64,000 nt of DNA from the NCBI GenBank assembly GCA_032622095.1, contig CP136067.1:126765030-126829029 (forward strand), written 5' to 3'. Made by a program: the position numbers and the translations under genes. Below, piece after piece: positions 11,777 through 23,156 of this stretch. This stretch comes from Siphonodentalium dalli (Eukaryota > Mollusca > Scaphopoda > Gadilida > Siphonodentaliidae). Positions within the stretch are counted from its first letter, which is position 1; each line of letters starts with the position of its first letter. Below the pieces are notes generated by a model. That model was given only the letters and a program-made list of their open reading frames with translations. It was not told the origin of the DNA and searched no databases.

Positions 11777-12042
11777 CTTGTGTCTGATACGAGAGTCCAC
11801 AAATCAAGCTATACATGTATATCGACGGACAATCATGCAGTGTGTTTCCTGAACTTATCCCCTTCTACCGCGGTGGTGCAACACGTGGGTTCGAGTTGAG
11901 TATCACGCATTCAAAATGGCCGAAGCGATCGCAAACGTATCCAGAGACGAGGATAAGGGTAATAAACTAGGATAATGATATATTAGATAGTATGTTTACA
12001 GATACGAGCATATACTATACTATTTATCAAACAAGCTGATAC
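11777..12042. other. Non-coding spacer
   Basis: No gene or repeat recognised. Confidence 0.4.
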
Positions 12043-12183
12043 CTACGGTGGCCCGTAAGTCCCACGACAAAACAAACTTTTCAATCAGGGCAGAATAAAC
12101 TTTTCACTCACGGCAAAACAAACTTTTCACTCACGGCAGATAAAACTTTTCATTCACGGCAAATCAAACTTTTCACTCGCAGC

Positions 12184-12414
12184 TTGCTAAACAATCTTCG
12201 TGCATACCTACAAAACTATATTTGTCACCCTGAAAATGAATCAGGTTACATTCTTAGACATCATGCATTACGACTGACAGTGGACGCCGCAAAGGATATT
12301 TATAAGGTTACAGTTTTACCTTCTACAATAAGCGATTGGAATAGACTGCCAGCATGCGTGAAAAATAGTACCAACCTGGATATAAACACACCCGTACTAA
12401 TATCATTGCCATAG
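12184..12414 (+). pseudogene. LINE reverse transcriptase C-terminal fragment
   Basis: The translated tail contains L-R-H-H-A-L-R-L, then K-V-T-V-L-P-S-T-I-S-D-W-N-R-L-P-A. This is the classic C-terminal 'fxPRTIxxWNxLP' pattern of CR1/RTE-like LINE polymerases. Only about 75 residues survive. It lies inside the foldback element at 12043-13140, so it was captured by it or inserted into it. Confidence 0.7.
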
Positions 12415-12850
12415 TCGCAAATCTCAAGTGTTCCACACTCGATTGAGACTGATGTAGTAATTTGAACTTCGATTTGATGACCAATTTTGTTAATGTAGAA
12501 TGGCATTTATACCAGGCGTCAAGATTGGAATTGCTATCCTCTCTGCCACACATAATGATATCAGTATTACACCTCCAGATTGATGAAAAAAGATAATTTA
12601 CTAAAGAGGGACGTTTGCTCCCAACAAATATTGTTGCAATATACAAGGTGTTCTTCCGTGGCGCAGGAATAATGAGGAATGTCTTGTTCGAATTATACAC
12701 AACCATTTAGATTGAGTCACATATAACCTGACAGGCTCAAAACACAGCGCGGTTAAAAAACCGGAACATCACCGCATGAGATATAGATTTACGACCTGAT
12801 ATACTATTGCTCTCATACCTCCCACGATATCACAGCCTTTAACATATTTT

Positions 12851-12898
12851 TATCGAGAGAGAGAAAGAGAGAGAGAGAGAGAAAGAGAGAGGGCAGAG
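12851..12898. repeat. (GA)n microsatellite
   Basis: GAGAGAGAAAGAGAGAGAG-type run of about 45 bp inside the foldback element. Confidence 0.95.
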
Positions 12899-13140
12899 AG
12901 GGGTCTAGCAATTTTACCGTCAGTGAAAAGTTTATTTTGCCGCAACTGAAAAGTTTGTTTTGCCGTTAGTGAAAAGTTTTATCTGCCGTGAGTGAAAAGT
13001 TTGTTTTGCCGTGAGTGAAAAGTTTATTCTGCCGTGAATATTCTGTGGCTTGAAAAGTTTGTTTTACCGTGAGTAAAAAGTTCACGGCAAACAAACTTTT
13101 GAAAAGTTTGTTTTGCCGTGGCACGTACGGGCCACCGTAG

Positions 13141-14978
13141 ATACCTCATTTGTATCCAAACTCACATTTGTTTTCTCTAAAATACACCTGCATTCAGATG
13201 TATATGCTGGTGTATTCAACGAACCTCCGACTGGCAACTCTGGTCAGAATGTTATTATTTGTGTTATATAATTTCCGAATTAATAAGGTATCAACTTGTT
13301 TTAAAAATTTTTTTTAAATAAACTAGCATATGCTCGTAACAGTCAAAATGTTATGTTTTGTGTCAGTTCCTCATATATTATGTTCTTGTGCGTTTGCACT
13401 GGCCTCGGCCATTTTGAATGCGTGGTACACACCAACCTCGAAACCACGTGTTTCCCCATCGTGCTTCTATAGTCTATACTAAATGGATTCTCCAGAATGA
13501 GTTATAAAATATACACTGAAATTGTCCATTACTGATCTGGAATGGTGTTCATGTAATAATAGCAGACGGCAGGCAGAAACAAAAACAGATAATACAAGAG
13601 CAGCATGATTGATAGTAAAGCTACATGGCGGCTTGTGACTTATGGCGAAAAATTGAAAACGGCTGAAAATTGGCTGTAACTTTTTGGCAAGTGTTTTTCA
13701 GAGCATATGATGCCAGAATATAAAAAGTTCGTTTATTTATCGACCTATCGTATCCGTCGCTTCAAATTAAGTAGAAAAAACCGACCCTATCTGAAAATGT
13801 TATAAGGGAACAACTCGTCAATGAGTATTTAGTATCGAAAGGGTTAATAAAGGGATTCAAAATCATATTACTCACTTTTTGCACACGATTCATGTTATAT
13901 CAGGGTTCATATTCACCAGCCGAGGTTATTTTTGTAAATGATATAACGGCGACGGTATATGTGTTTTGACCGTAATATAGTGGTATTAACGATCAACCGT
14001 ATTATCAAGTTGCATTGAACTGATAAGATTAATGTGCCTTCTTTCTTAACAGCGACAACCGATACACTCGCTCTGCTGAGTCGCGTCCAGTGTAAACCAT
14101 ATGGACTATATATAAACTCCGCTAGTGATCCCTAAAACGGTCATGTAAACACTCTTTAATCAAGATATTTGGTGTTGATGATACACGTACTTTAGTTCGG
14201 GGGCAATTCTCAACCAGTTCCAAACACCATAAACTGATCTAGAATATATTAGATAGATCCCGCTTGTAGGTTATGACGTGTAACGTGTAGGCATTAAACC
14301 GCCATTTTAGGAAAATGTCAAATCATAAACGTAGTGTATTTAGTTTGGAAGATAGCTCCGGGTTAGTTATAATATAATACACTAGGGTGATTGATCCTTC
14401 GAATTTATAAGCCGTAATAACTCAGCCGATTGCCACAAGCTCTTTTGACTTCAACTGCTACAGAGTTGCGCCTTTTGAAATGACATTTATTAATATACTG
14501 CAAAAGTTTTGTTAACACTTTACGTAACGAAGTGTTCCCTAATTACAGGCATTTGTTTCAGTTGTCTCGTGTCAATTGTCACTATCACATGCTGCAATCT
14601 ACCTTACACGCTACACGTCAGAAGTTACAAGCGGAATATCTATATTAGTGAAACACGTCATATGTTCCACTTTGGCGGTCAACTTGGATGGGGAGTTCCA
14701 AGTTTGCCATATACATGTAGCATTATGTCTTAGATTCAAAACATATATACATTTGTATACATTTGACCAGATTTTCCCGTTATAATTTGCACCAAACTGA
14801 CATAGTGCCTAGTCTGAAAAACGGCGGCCATGATGGACGCCATCTTGTCTGGTGTCTGCACGTCCACTTTTATTCGCGTTTACATCCCTTAAAAGTTAAG
14901 GAACATAAAAATTAAGAAAACGAGTGGGTGTGAAGTTAAGTCCTGATGGGTGCAGGTGTACCATATCGGCTCCCGGAC
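13141..14978. other. Non-coding stretch
   Basis: No gene recognised. The sequence around 13960-14060 (GTATTATCAAGTTGC...GATAAGATTA...CTTTCTT) is a diverged relative of 28470-28545, pointing to a low-copy dispersed repeat. Small open frames near 14509-14785 look random. Confidence 0.45.
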
Positions 14979-15195
14979 TACAGTAATGCCCAAAGTAATT
15001 GACCACTTAACCACAGCAGAATTATGGGTAATTTTTCAGGATTTAGTCGGATATATGGCTTGTTGCCATTCATCGGAAAGCTCTCGGCGAGAGCTTTCCG
15101 ATGAATGGCAACAAGCCATATTTCCGACTAAATCCTGAAAAATTACCCATAATTATGATGTGGTTAAGTGGTCAATTACTTTGGGCATTACTGTA
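14979..15195. mobile_element. 217-bp palindromic MITE with TA target site
   Basis: Almost perfectly symmetrical about base 15087: both ends lie 108 bp from it. The ends read TA-CAGTAATGCCCAAAG and CTTTGGGCATTACTG-TA. CAGT termini and a TA duplication are typical of Tc1/mariner-type MITEs. The centre reads CTCTCGGCGAGAG. A sister copy with the same termini is at 63548-63654. No coding capacity. Confidence 0.9.
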
Positions 15196-15254
15196 CTTGT
15201 ATGAGAACCATTAATTTGATACAGTCGATGAATTGTGCCTGTATCAGTTAATAT

Positions 15255-15442
15255 AATATGATCGTACGTGACACGTAATGGAGCAACCACCAAGTTGATC
15301 ATTAAATTCAATATTACAATAATTATAGGATGTTCCGTACAGGGTACTACATGTGCTACACCACTCTGAGAAATGTCTGTGTCGTCACACAACTACCATG
15401 TTAGAACTTGGATTGATATATTCGTAATCGTATATAGTCACC
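15255..15442. repeat. Dispersed repeat, copy 1
   Basis: Starts AATATGATCGTACGTGACAC and ends GTAATCGTATATAGTCAC. It matches 54441-54632 along its length in the same orientation. Part of it (15338-15442) recurs inverted at 15769-15875, forming an inverted repeat with arms of about 105 bp and a loop of about 325 bp. Confidence 0.85.
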
Positions 15443-15567
15443 AATACCCGGTTTACTACGGTAGTAGCAGACATTGTCCATCCGTTGAACTATTCAAACC
15501 CAGCATTAAAATCATGGTTATGATCAGTCCAAACATATAAGTAAAGTTTGAACATAAGATCATAATA

Positions 15568-15690
15568 GCTGAGAACCTGGTGTAAATTGAACTGTGGTGG
15601 GGCCTCAAGCATATCTACCCCTGCACGTCAGAACAAAATTATGCCATAGCTTGAGGATGGAAGTGAACCATCATCCCACAGCGAAATCAA
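15568..15690. repeat. Dispersed repeat, related to 9836-9962
   Basis: Lies in the loop between the inverted arms 15338-15442 and 15769-15875. It shares several 10-15 bp blocks in order with 9836-9962. Non-coding. Confidence 0.55.
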
Positions 15691-15768
15691 CCAGGCCTGT
15701 TGGGTTTGAAACTTTGAATAGTTTACTAGATGGGCAATGTCAGGTACTACGGTAGTAACCTGGCTATT

Positions 15769-15875
15769 GGTGACTATATACGATTACGAATATATCAATT
15801 CAAGTTCTAACATGGTATTTTAGTGTGATGACACAGACATTTCTCCGAGTGGTGTAGCACATGTAGTACCCTGTA
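15769..15875. repeat. Inverted partial copy of the 15255-15442 repeat
   Basis: Runs GGTGACTATATACGATTACG through CTAACATGGTATTTTAGTGT to CATGTAGTACCCTGTA, the reverse complement of 15338-15442 with scattered changes. Confidence 0.8.
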
Positions 15876-15949
15876 TGTATATATACATATATATATCACA
15901 GCAGAAGTTTCCTTAGAATTAAATTAATATTAATGGATGGAAATGGAAT

Positions 15950-16430
15950 GCCTTTAATATTTGTATTATTTGAGTCGGTCATAGATTACCTTAGCTGCAG
16001 GCAATCAATGCAATACATGTAAACTACAAGTATGTAGAAAAAGAAATGATGGAATGAAGTGTTGTGAATATGATGCTTCACTTTAATATTTTGAGTCGGA
16101 CATAGATTACCTTACCTGAAGGCAATCAATGCAATAAGCGACGTACATGTAGAAACAGAAATTATTGAATGAAGTGTAATGAATATGAAGCGTCATTTTA
16201 ATGCAATATCGATTGGGTGGAAGAGAAATTTCACTTTAATAGTTAACGATGATATACATATAGAATTATATATTATCCCCATTGAAGACGATCAATGCAA
16301 TGACCAGTGTAGAAATGGAAAAAATGTTGCCTGAATGAATCGATGTGTGAACATAAAGTCTCACTTTAATGAAATGTTGAGATGATGATCAACGATGAAT
16401 TTGCAATTTCTTTAATGATGAAATTGGTTT
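15950..16430. repeat. Minisatellite-like units of about 120 bp
   Basis: GAGTCGG-CATAGATTACCTTA followed by GCAATCAATGCAATA and GTAGAAA-AGAAAT recurs near 15972 and 16093, with a weaker third unit near 16270-16330. CACTTTAAT repeats at unit ends. Non-coding. Confidence 0.6.
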
Positions 16431-16489
16431 ACATATACATGTATATGCAGCTGAAAATGTGAATTGACTGAAATGTAATTATGAAAGTG

Positions 16490-19235
16490 TCAATGACACT
16501 GTAGCTCACTGTGGAAATGAAATAATTTCACGTGTTACAGTTAATGGAGCAATTAGGAATGTGGAAAGTTGAAAGGCCTAGTTATGCAAAGATTAAAATC
16601 CAAGATGGCCGCAACAGCCATGTTTTTTTTGCCAAATGACACAAAAAAGACTCCTTCCTATTTACATGTCATTGTTAACATCCTTCACAAATTTCATGAT
16701 GATCCTACAAAAGATACGACCTGTAGCCCATGTCAAAGGATTTAGTCGTGCAAAGAGTAAAATACAAGATGGCTGCTGGCGACCGGGTTTCTTGATTGAA
16801 TTCAAAATGAATCTTTTCCCATCTACATGTAAATGATTTGACCAAAGATAAGACTTGTAGCCCTTGACAAAGAATTTAGTCATGCAATGAGTATAATCCA
16901 AGATGGCTGCTGGTGGCAATGTTTTTGGCTGAACAACCCCAAAATTACTCGTTTCCCATCTATGTCAATTTTAACATCCATGACAAATTTAATGAAAGTG
17001 TCAATGACACTGTAGCTCAACTTGAAAAGGGAATAATTTCATGTGTTACAGTCAATGGAGTGATTAGGAATGTGGAAAGGCCTAGTTATGCAAATAGTAA
17101 AATCCAAGATGGCCGCTGACAGCCATGTTTTTTTGCCGAATGAACCCAAAAAGACTTGTTTGCATTTACAAGTAATTGTTAACATTCATCACAAATTTAA
17201 TTATGATCCGACCTGTCAACATCCATGATAATTTTTATGAAGATCAGACAAACAGTACAGCAGTACGGCCTGTAGCCCGCGTCAACGGATTAAATTTTGA
17301 AATCCAAGATGGCTGAATGGCCCCCAAAATTACTCGTTCCCATCTACATATCAATATTAACATTCATGACAAGTTTCATAATGATCGGATGAGGTCTGTA
17401 GGGTGTACCAAAGGATTTAGTGATGCAAAGAGTAAATTCTAAAATGGCCACCGGCGGCCATGTTTTTTTGCCGAATGACCCCAAAATGACTCGTTCCCAT
17501 CTACATGTCAATGTCAACATCCATGACAAATTTCATGAAGATAAAAAAAAACAGATAGGTCTATAGCCCATGCTAATGGATTTTGTAGAAATATTTACAA
17601 TGTAGTCATACAAAGAGTAAAATCCAAAATGGCCATTGGTGGCCATATTTTTTTGCCGAATGACCCCAAAATGACTCATACCCATCAATAGGTCACCCTG
17701 ATGATCCATATGAAGATTGGTGATGATCAGATCAGGGATGTGGTATGTAGGGTGTGTCAAAGTATTTAGTGATGCAAAGAGTAAAATCCAATATGGCTGC
17801 CGGCGGCCATGTTTTTTGGCCGAATGACCCCAAAATGACTCATACCCACCAAGAGGTCACCCCGATGATCCATATGAAGTTTGGTGATGATCGGATCAGG
17901 GATGTGGTCTGTAGGATGTGTCAAAGGATTTAGTGATGCAAAGAGTAAAATCCAATATGGCCACCAGCGGCCATGTTTTTTGGCTGATTGATCCTAAAAT
18001 TACTCGTTCCCATCTACATTTAAATGTCAACATTCATGACAAATTTTATGATGATCAGACAAACAGTAGCCCGCGCCAATGGATTCAATTTTGAAATCCA
18101 AGATGGCCACCAGCGGCCATGGTTTTTGGCTGAATTACCCCAAAATGATTTGTGCGGAAATTGTGCCCAAATAGGGGCCACCCCAATGATGAATATAAAG
18201 TTTGGTGATGATCGGATCAGGGTTGTGGTCTATAGAGTGTGTGAAAGTACTTAGTGATGCAAAGAGTAAAATCCAAGATGGCCACCAGCGGCCATGTTTT
18301 TTGGCCGAATCATCCTAAAATGACTCGTTCCCATCTACATGTAAATGTCAACATTCATGACAAATTTTATGATGATCAAACAAACAGTACAGCCTGTAGC
18401 CCGCGATAATGGATTCAAATTTGAAATCCAACATGGCCACCAGCGGCCATGTTTTTTGGCCGAATGACCCCAAAATGGCTCGTTCCCATCTACATGTCAA
18501 TTTCAACATTCATGACAAATTTCATAAAGATCCGACCAAAGATACGACCTGTAGACCGCGCGAAATTATTTAGTGATGCAAAGAGTAAAATTCAAGATGG
18601 TTGACGGTGGCCATGTTTTTTGGCCAAATGACCACAAAGTGAATCTTTCCCATCTAGAGGTCACCCCGTTGATCCATATGAAGTTTGGTGATGATGGGAT
18701 CAGAGATGTGGTCTGCAGGATGTGTCAAAGGATTTAGTGATGCAAAGAGTAAAATCCAAGATGGCCACCAGCGGTCATGTTTTTTGGCCAAATGACCCCA
18801 AAATGACTCATTCCCATCTACATGTCAATGTCAACATTCATGACAAATTTCATAATGATCTGACCAAAGTAAGGACTTGAAGCCTGTGCCAAAGGATTTA
18901 GTCATGCAAAGAGTAAAATCCAAGATGGCTGCTGGTGGCCTTGTTTTTTCGGCCGAACGACCCCAAAATGACTCATTCCCATCTACATGTCATTATTAAC
19001 ATCCATGAAAAATTTCATGATGATTAGACAAACAGTACCTGTAGACCGAGCCAATTGATTTAATTTTGAAATCAAAGATGGCCGTTAGCGGCCATGTTTT
19101 TTGGCCAATGACCCCAAAATGACTCATTCCCATCTACATGTCAATGTCAACATTCTTGACAAATTTCCTAAAGATCAGACCAAATGTACGACCTGTAGCT
19201 CGCGCCAAAGGAAATTGTTGACTGACATACATGTA
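16490..19235. repeat. Array of about 16 units, mean period about 165 bp
   Basis: A repeated paragraph: GATGCAAAGAGTAAAATCCA, AGATGGCC-GCCGGCGGCCAT, GTTTTTTGGCCGAATGACCC, CAAAATGACTCGTTCCCATC, TACATGTCAATGTCAACATT, CATGACAAATTTCATGATGA, CGACCTGTAGCCCGCG. I counted the AAGATGGC-type core 16 times between about 16592 and 19075. Some units have the alternative tail AGGTCACCCCGATGATCCAT. Units differ by substitutions and block swaps, so the array is old or has been reshuffled. There is no protein frame. Each unit holds a GATGGCC...GGCCAT inverted pair. Confidence 0.85.
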
Positions 19236-20088
19236 CACACGCACACACGTACGACGGATGCCAACCCATGGCAATAGCTCAAACTTACAAAGTAAGATGA
19301 GCTAATAATGAATATGTGATGTGTCGCATTTAATGAATTGGCAATGACATGATGACAGTGGTATTTAAAAGGTCACTGCCGTTCGGTTATGATAACACGG
19401 TCTACAGGTATTAGCGGGTTGTCACACCAGACGTTGAAGAAAATTATGATATATGTCCATGAGGATCTTTCTAAAGGTCGGGTAAGTGTTGGCGCTGGGT
19501 ATTGTGTTAAAATAGTCACATCCATGATCCATTAAAACCGCCATATTTAATACAGAATTAATATTATAGTAATCAAACCTTGTTCTTATACAAATCATAA
19601 ATACATGTAGCACATTAATTTCAGCATGTTGTTATCATAATGTTATGTTAGTACTTTGTGTTACATTGTTTGTAAGCAAACGTCATCTTATGTAAACAAA
19701 CATTACATGTACATGTATGTAAAGAGTATGCGATAAGCAAAACACTCAACACCGAGTAGACCCCCACTGCATGTACATGTACTAGTACCAGTATATGAAC
19801 TTTTGTTGTTTGTTTACAACATACTGCATTACCGGTATAGCCAATAAGCTAAATCTCATATTTTGGTGTTGAATGGGTTACCATCAATCATTCTCGACCT
19901 AATCAATCGCCACGTTGTCTGAAAGTGATTTACTTATCGCTCACTATTTACATGCTGTATATATACAAACGCTCCGTGGAAAATAACGCATTCATAATAG
20001 GATCAATATTCACACTATTAGTATATTCTTGAGGAAATTTTCAGAATTTGGTAACTGTTATTTCTAAATTATTATTTATTACATGTAT
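19236..20088. other. Non-coding, with a dispersed repeat
   Basis: About 19464-19700 is related to 32735-32900: both carry AAAACCGCCAT, TTGTTCTTATAC-AATCA and a TGTAAACAAA tail. No gene recognised. Confidence 0.5.
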
Positions 20089-20790
20089 ATATGTACATAT
20101 ACAGTAGCTGATGTGCCTGGCTTCATCCAGGCTATTTAGGGAACAACGTTGCCTACCGGTATCAATGTATGAGTATATATCGAGGTCGCAGTCACGGACA
20201 CAGTCGCACATGAAATTATACCTACCCATATAGTTCCCGGGATCAAAGTGCATGTACAGTAGACCTTTGGTACATTACCAAATTTTAGCCAGATCAGTTG
20301 TGCAGTTTTCGAGTCTATAACACACAGACAGAAATTCCAAAATATAATATAATATAATAGACCAAGTGATGTGACTGACTTCTTCCGCTCTATTTTGGGA
20401 TTTCTCTATGATCGTCTCCGTTTGGACAAAATATACAGCATCTGGACAAACGATCAGTCGAGGTCCAGAAACATATGAGCGTACCGTACACCGCGGCCGA
20501 ACTGTAGTTAGCCGGTGGAGCCGCGGTGTAGTTGCATTTCAGCTGTGGTGGCAACGCTGACCGCACTGCGGTTAAGTGGACACTTGCTTTGTCCAGCAGG
20601 GTACCTACATGTACATGTATATGAGCGAGGTCATGATCAAGGACATGGTCACTCATGAAATTGGACCCGCTCATTTCTGGGATCAAAGTAGACATATAAT
20701 ACATGCACATACTAAATTTTAGTGGGATAGATAGTTGAGCAGTTTTTGATTCTATAAGACCCACACACAGACAGAAGTCAGTCCTTCGAT
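20089..20790. repeat. Diverged tandem duplication around a dispersed repeat
   Basis: ACATGTATATATG...GAGGTC...GGACA...CATGAAATT...GGGATCAAAGT...AAATTTTAG...ACACAGACAGAA occurs at 20089-20335 and again at 20605-20785. Between them, 20489-20604 is a separate repeat whose inverted relative is at 23551-23680 (CTGTAGTTA-CCGGTGGAGCC-GCGG and TTGTCCAGCAGGGTAC). Non-coding. Confidence 0.6.
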
Positions 20791-21024
20791 TTTGAGGCGC
20801 GCAATTGCGCTTGCGCGCGCCAAGGCGCGCGGATCTAAAAACCAGCGAGTTATTAAATACGCACGCCGAAAATTTAAAATGCGCACCTCAAAATTTGCAA
20901 CCAGTGAACGAGATTTTAACAAACAAAACACATCAATGGTTAAACGCCGACAAGACTATTCACCATGTATCTTTCTCAGCAGTGATACGATTAGGATTAC
21001 ACTTCCGAGTTTGAACCTTTAGGT

Positions 21025-21066
21025 GGGCACTGAATGGAATCAGGATAGGCAGGTCCGGTCTGCGCA
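21025..21066. repeat. Outer inverted-repeat arm, pairs with 22438-22478
   Basis: TCAGGATAGGCAGGTCCGGT here is complementary to ACCGGACCTGCCTATCCTGA at 22438-22478. The hAT-like element 21189-22362 sits inside this pair, so it inserted into an older inverted-repeat element. Confidence 0.75.
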
Positions 21067-21180
21067 TGCGCAGTTTTTAATGTAATAATATTTTGTCGAA
21101 TAAAACTGAGCGGAACGACTTAATTAAAGTTCCGTAAACCTGCTAACCATACGGTCAATTTGATCAGCTTGACAACGCAC

Positions 21181-22370
21181 TGTGCGTGCAGGGATGTGGC
21201 TAGAGGGGGGGTGTGTGGGGTGTCTCACCCCCCCAGCAGAGAGCTATATTTTCAATAGTTGGAAATTTCATACCTGCCACAACGAAATTTCACACCAACA
21301 ATAGGTTGAAAATGTTCTTGTAGTTTGATTATAAAACAATTTATTGAGAGGAATTTATTGTTTTTCGACCAATATTTGCATATGTTCCTATTTTTGGTCA
21401 AAAATTTGACAGAAATGGACATCAGTTGGAAATTTTCCAACCTTAGGAGGGTGACAGGTTGGAAATTTCCAACACTTGGAAAGCTTGTGTCCTGGTCCCT
21501 CCCCCGTGGCCAGTCAAAAACTTCTAGTTAATTTAAGAAAACAATATTGTCATACAATTGGTCAACATTGTCATTGGAATTGTCATCAGTTGGAAATTTT
21601 CCAACCTAAGTGGGGTGTAGGGTTTGAAATTTCCAACAGTAGGAAGGCTTGAGGCTAGTCTAGATGTTAGGATTTTGCGATTTTCTTGTTCAGATTTCAA
21701 AATTTTCGCACACCGGGCCGAATCATGGTCGGCCCGGTGTGTCATTGCCCCATCCACATGGCCAATACAAAACTGCTAATTAGTTTAGCAAAACAATATT
21801 TTACTACATTTAGTCAAACTTGTAGACATAAATGGTCATCAGTTGAAGAATTTTCCAACCTGAGGGGGAGCATGAGGTTTGAAATTTCCAACACTAGGAA
21901 AGCTTCAGTTGAGGCCAGTCTAGATGCTAGGATTTGCGATTTTCTTGTATATAGTTTTCAAAATTTTCTCACACCGGGCCAAACAACCATGGTCGGCCCG
22001 GTGTTTCCTGGTCTGTTGTCGGCAGCTGTGTGCATTTGTCTGGAATTAGATCACTAGTTGTTTTTTGGGGGGCAATTTTCAGTTTAAAATATCTTAATGT
22101 TCTCATACTGGGAAAATAGAAGCATGGCTTATGAATATATAGGAAATTAGGCCTGAGCATGAGGTACAAGGGGGGGGGGTGCAAATGGAATTATGCAAAA
22201 AGTTGTATTGGTGCGATTCCGACTGAATGGGGGGGGGTGCAAATGGAATTATGCGAGAAAAAAAAAAGTTGTGTTGGTGTGATTCCGACTCAAGGGGGGG
22301 GGTGCAGTTGGAAATTCCCAAGGTGGACACCCCCCAGCGGAGACCCTCTAGCCACATCCCTGTGTGCGTG
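21181..22370. mobile_element. hAT-like non-autonomous element with 8-bp TSD
   Basis: The element spans 21189-22362, with inverted ends CAGGGATGTGGCTAGA and TCTAGCCACATCCCTG. It is flanked by a perfect 8-bp duplication TGTGCGTG at 21181-21188 and 22363-22370. CAGGG termini and an 8-bp duplication are the hallmarks of hAT transposons. The interior has no transposase but holds three or more tandem units with TTGGAAATTTTCCAACCT and ACACCGGGCC...GGCCCGGTGT hairpins. Other copies are 45221-46263 (opposite orientation) and 61868-62322. Open frames in it are by-products of the repeats. Confidence 0.92.
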
Positions 22371-22437
22371 TTTGACCCCCAAACTAGAACAGTTGTGGAA
22401 GTGTTCGATCCTCTTGTCGTGCGCGTCAAAAAATGAC

Positions 22438-22478
22438 ACATGCATAGACCGGACCTGCCTATCCTGATCCATTCAGCC
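22438..22478. repeat. Outer inverted-repeat arm, pairs with 21025-21066
   Basis: See 21025-21066; the arm is CATAGACCGGACCTGCCTATC with a short extension. Confidence 0.7.
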
Positions 22479-22538
22479 TTTTCCGAAACTTTAAGCGAGT
22501 TTGATGAGCATGCGCTCTCAGACGCGGAAGTCGACCAA

Positions 22539-22866
22539 TTAGGTTGGCGATTATCGCAATACGATAGGGGAACACTCCGACGTTCGTACTCAGATATCAC
22601 CAATTTTTGTACCTACCGTAGCTTGCCTGTTCTGGGTTTCACAGGAAAATGGCTAATTTGATTCTGTTTGTTGTTATATATATATATCACCTCGTTTATT
22701 ATTCTTTTTCATAAACATAAAATAAAACAAGCCGAAGATGATTTGTTTAAAACTTCTGAACCATGAAACTGGCGATGTTATCAGAGTACGTTATACTTGT
22801 GATAGTTACGTTACGCACAATGTGTTCCCCTATCGTATTGCGATAATCGCCAACCGACTAATTACC
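22539..22866. repeat. Inverted repeat of about 40-bp arms
   Basis: GTTGGCGATTATCGCAATAC-GATAGGGGAACAC at about 22541-22574 is mirrored by GTGTTCCCCTATC-GTATTGCGATAATCGCCAAC at about 22822-22855. The loop carries a TA-rich run. An open frame through the left arm (22440-22661) has no recognised domain. Confidence 0.8.
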
Positions 22867-23156
22867 ATGATCAGATTCACCGGGATTGTTGATGTTATCA
22901 TCATGTGGACTATTGTACAATATAAACAAATGTTTTTATTTCTGTTTCTGTTGCCACACTTGGAATTAAACGTGTGCATACCAATATACCATTATACTTG
23001 TGTTCGTCTTTATTCAGTAATAATTTCATCGATGTTAATTTGAATTGGGCTCCCTCAAAAAAGGCGCGCGCAAATCCCAAAAGCTCCGAGCAATATATCG
23101 GGCACCTACGTTTTCCAAATTCGAAGGACTGCAGAAGTTCCGAAAAACAACCAACG
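22867..23156. other. Non-coding spacer
   Basis: No gene recognised. The long minus-strand frame covering 22910-23437 is an artefact of the low-complexity array next to it. Confidence 0.45.

Larger units (their letters stand above)
12043..13140. mobile_element. Foldback element with 23-bp subterminal repeats
   Basis: The outer ends are inverted: CTACGGTGGCCCGTAAGT at 12043 and its complement ACGTACGGGCCACCGTAG ending at 13140, flanked on both sides by ATAC (a possible 4-bp target duplication). Inside the left end are four or five copies of the 23-bp unit CACGGCAAAACAAACTTTTC-ACT. Inside the right end (12915-13120) is a longer array of the complement. The interior (12182-12910) holds a LINE fragment and a (GA)n run. 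No transposase is present, so the copy is non-autonomous. Superfamily unknown. Confidence 0.85.

Noticed and set aside
12323-12706. 127-codon minus-strand open frame
   Set aside because: Lies antisense to the LINE C-terminal fragment within the foldback element; no features.
16490-19235. CRISPR-like regular array
   Set aside because: Units are long, diverged and contiguous with no unique spacers; the genome is eukaryotic.
22103-22603. 166-codon minus-strand open frame
   Set aside because: It spans the hAT-like element end and its target duplication, so it is a chance frame across an insertion boundary.
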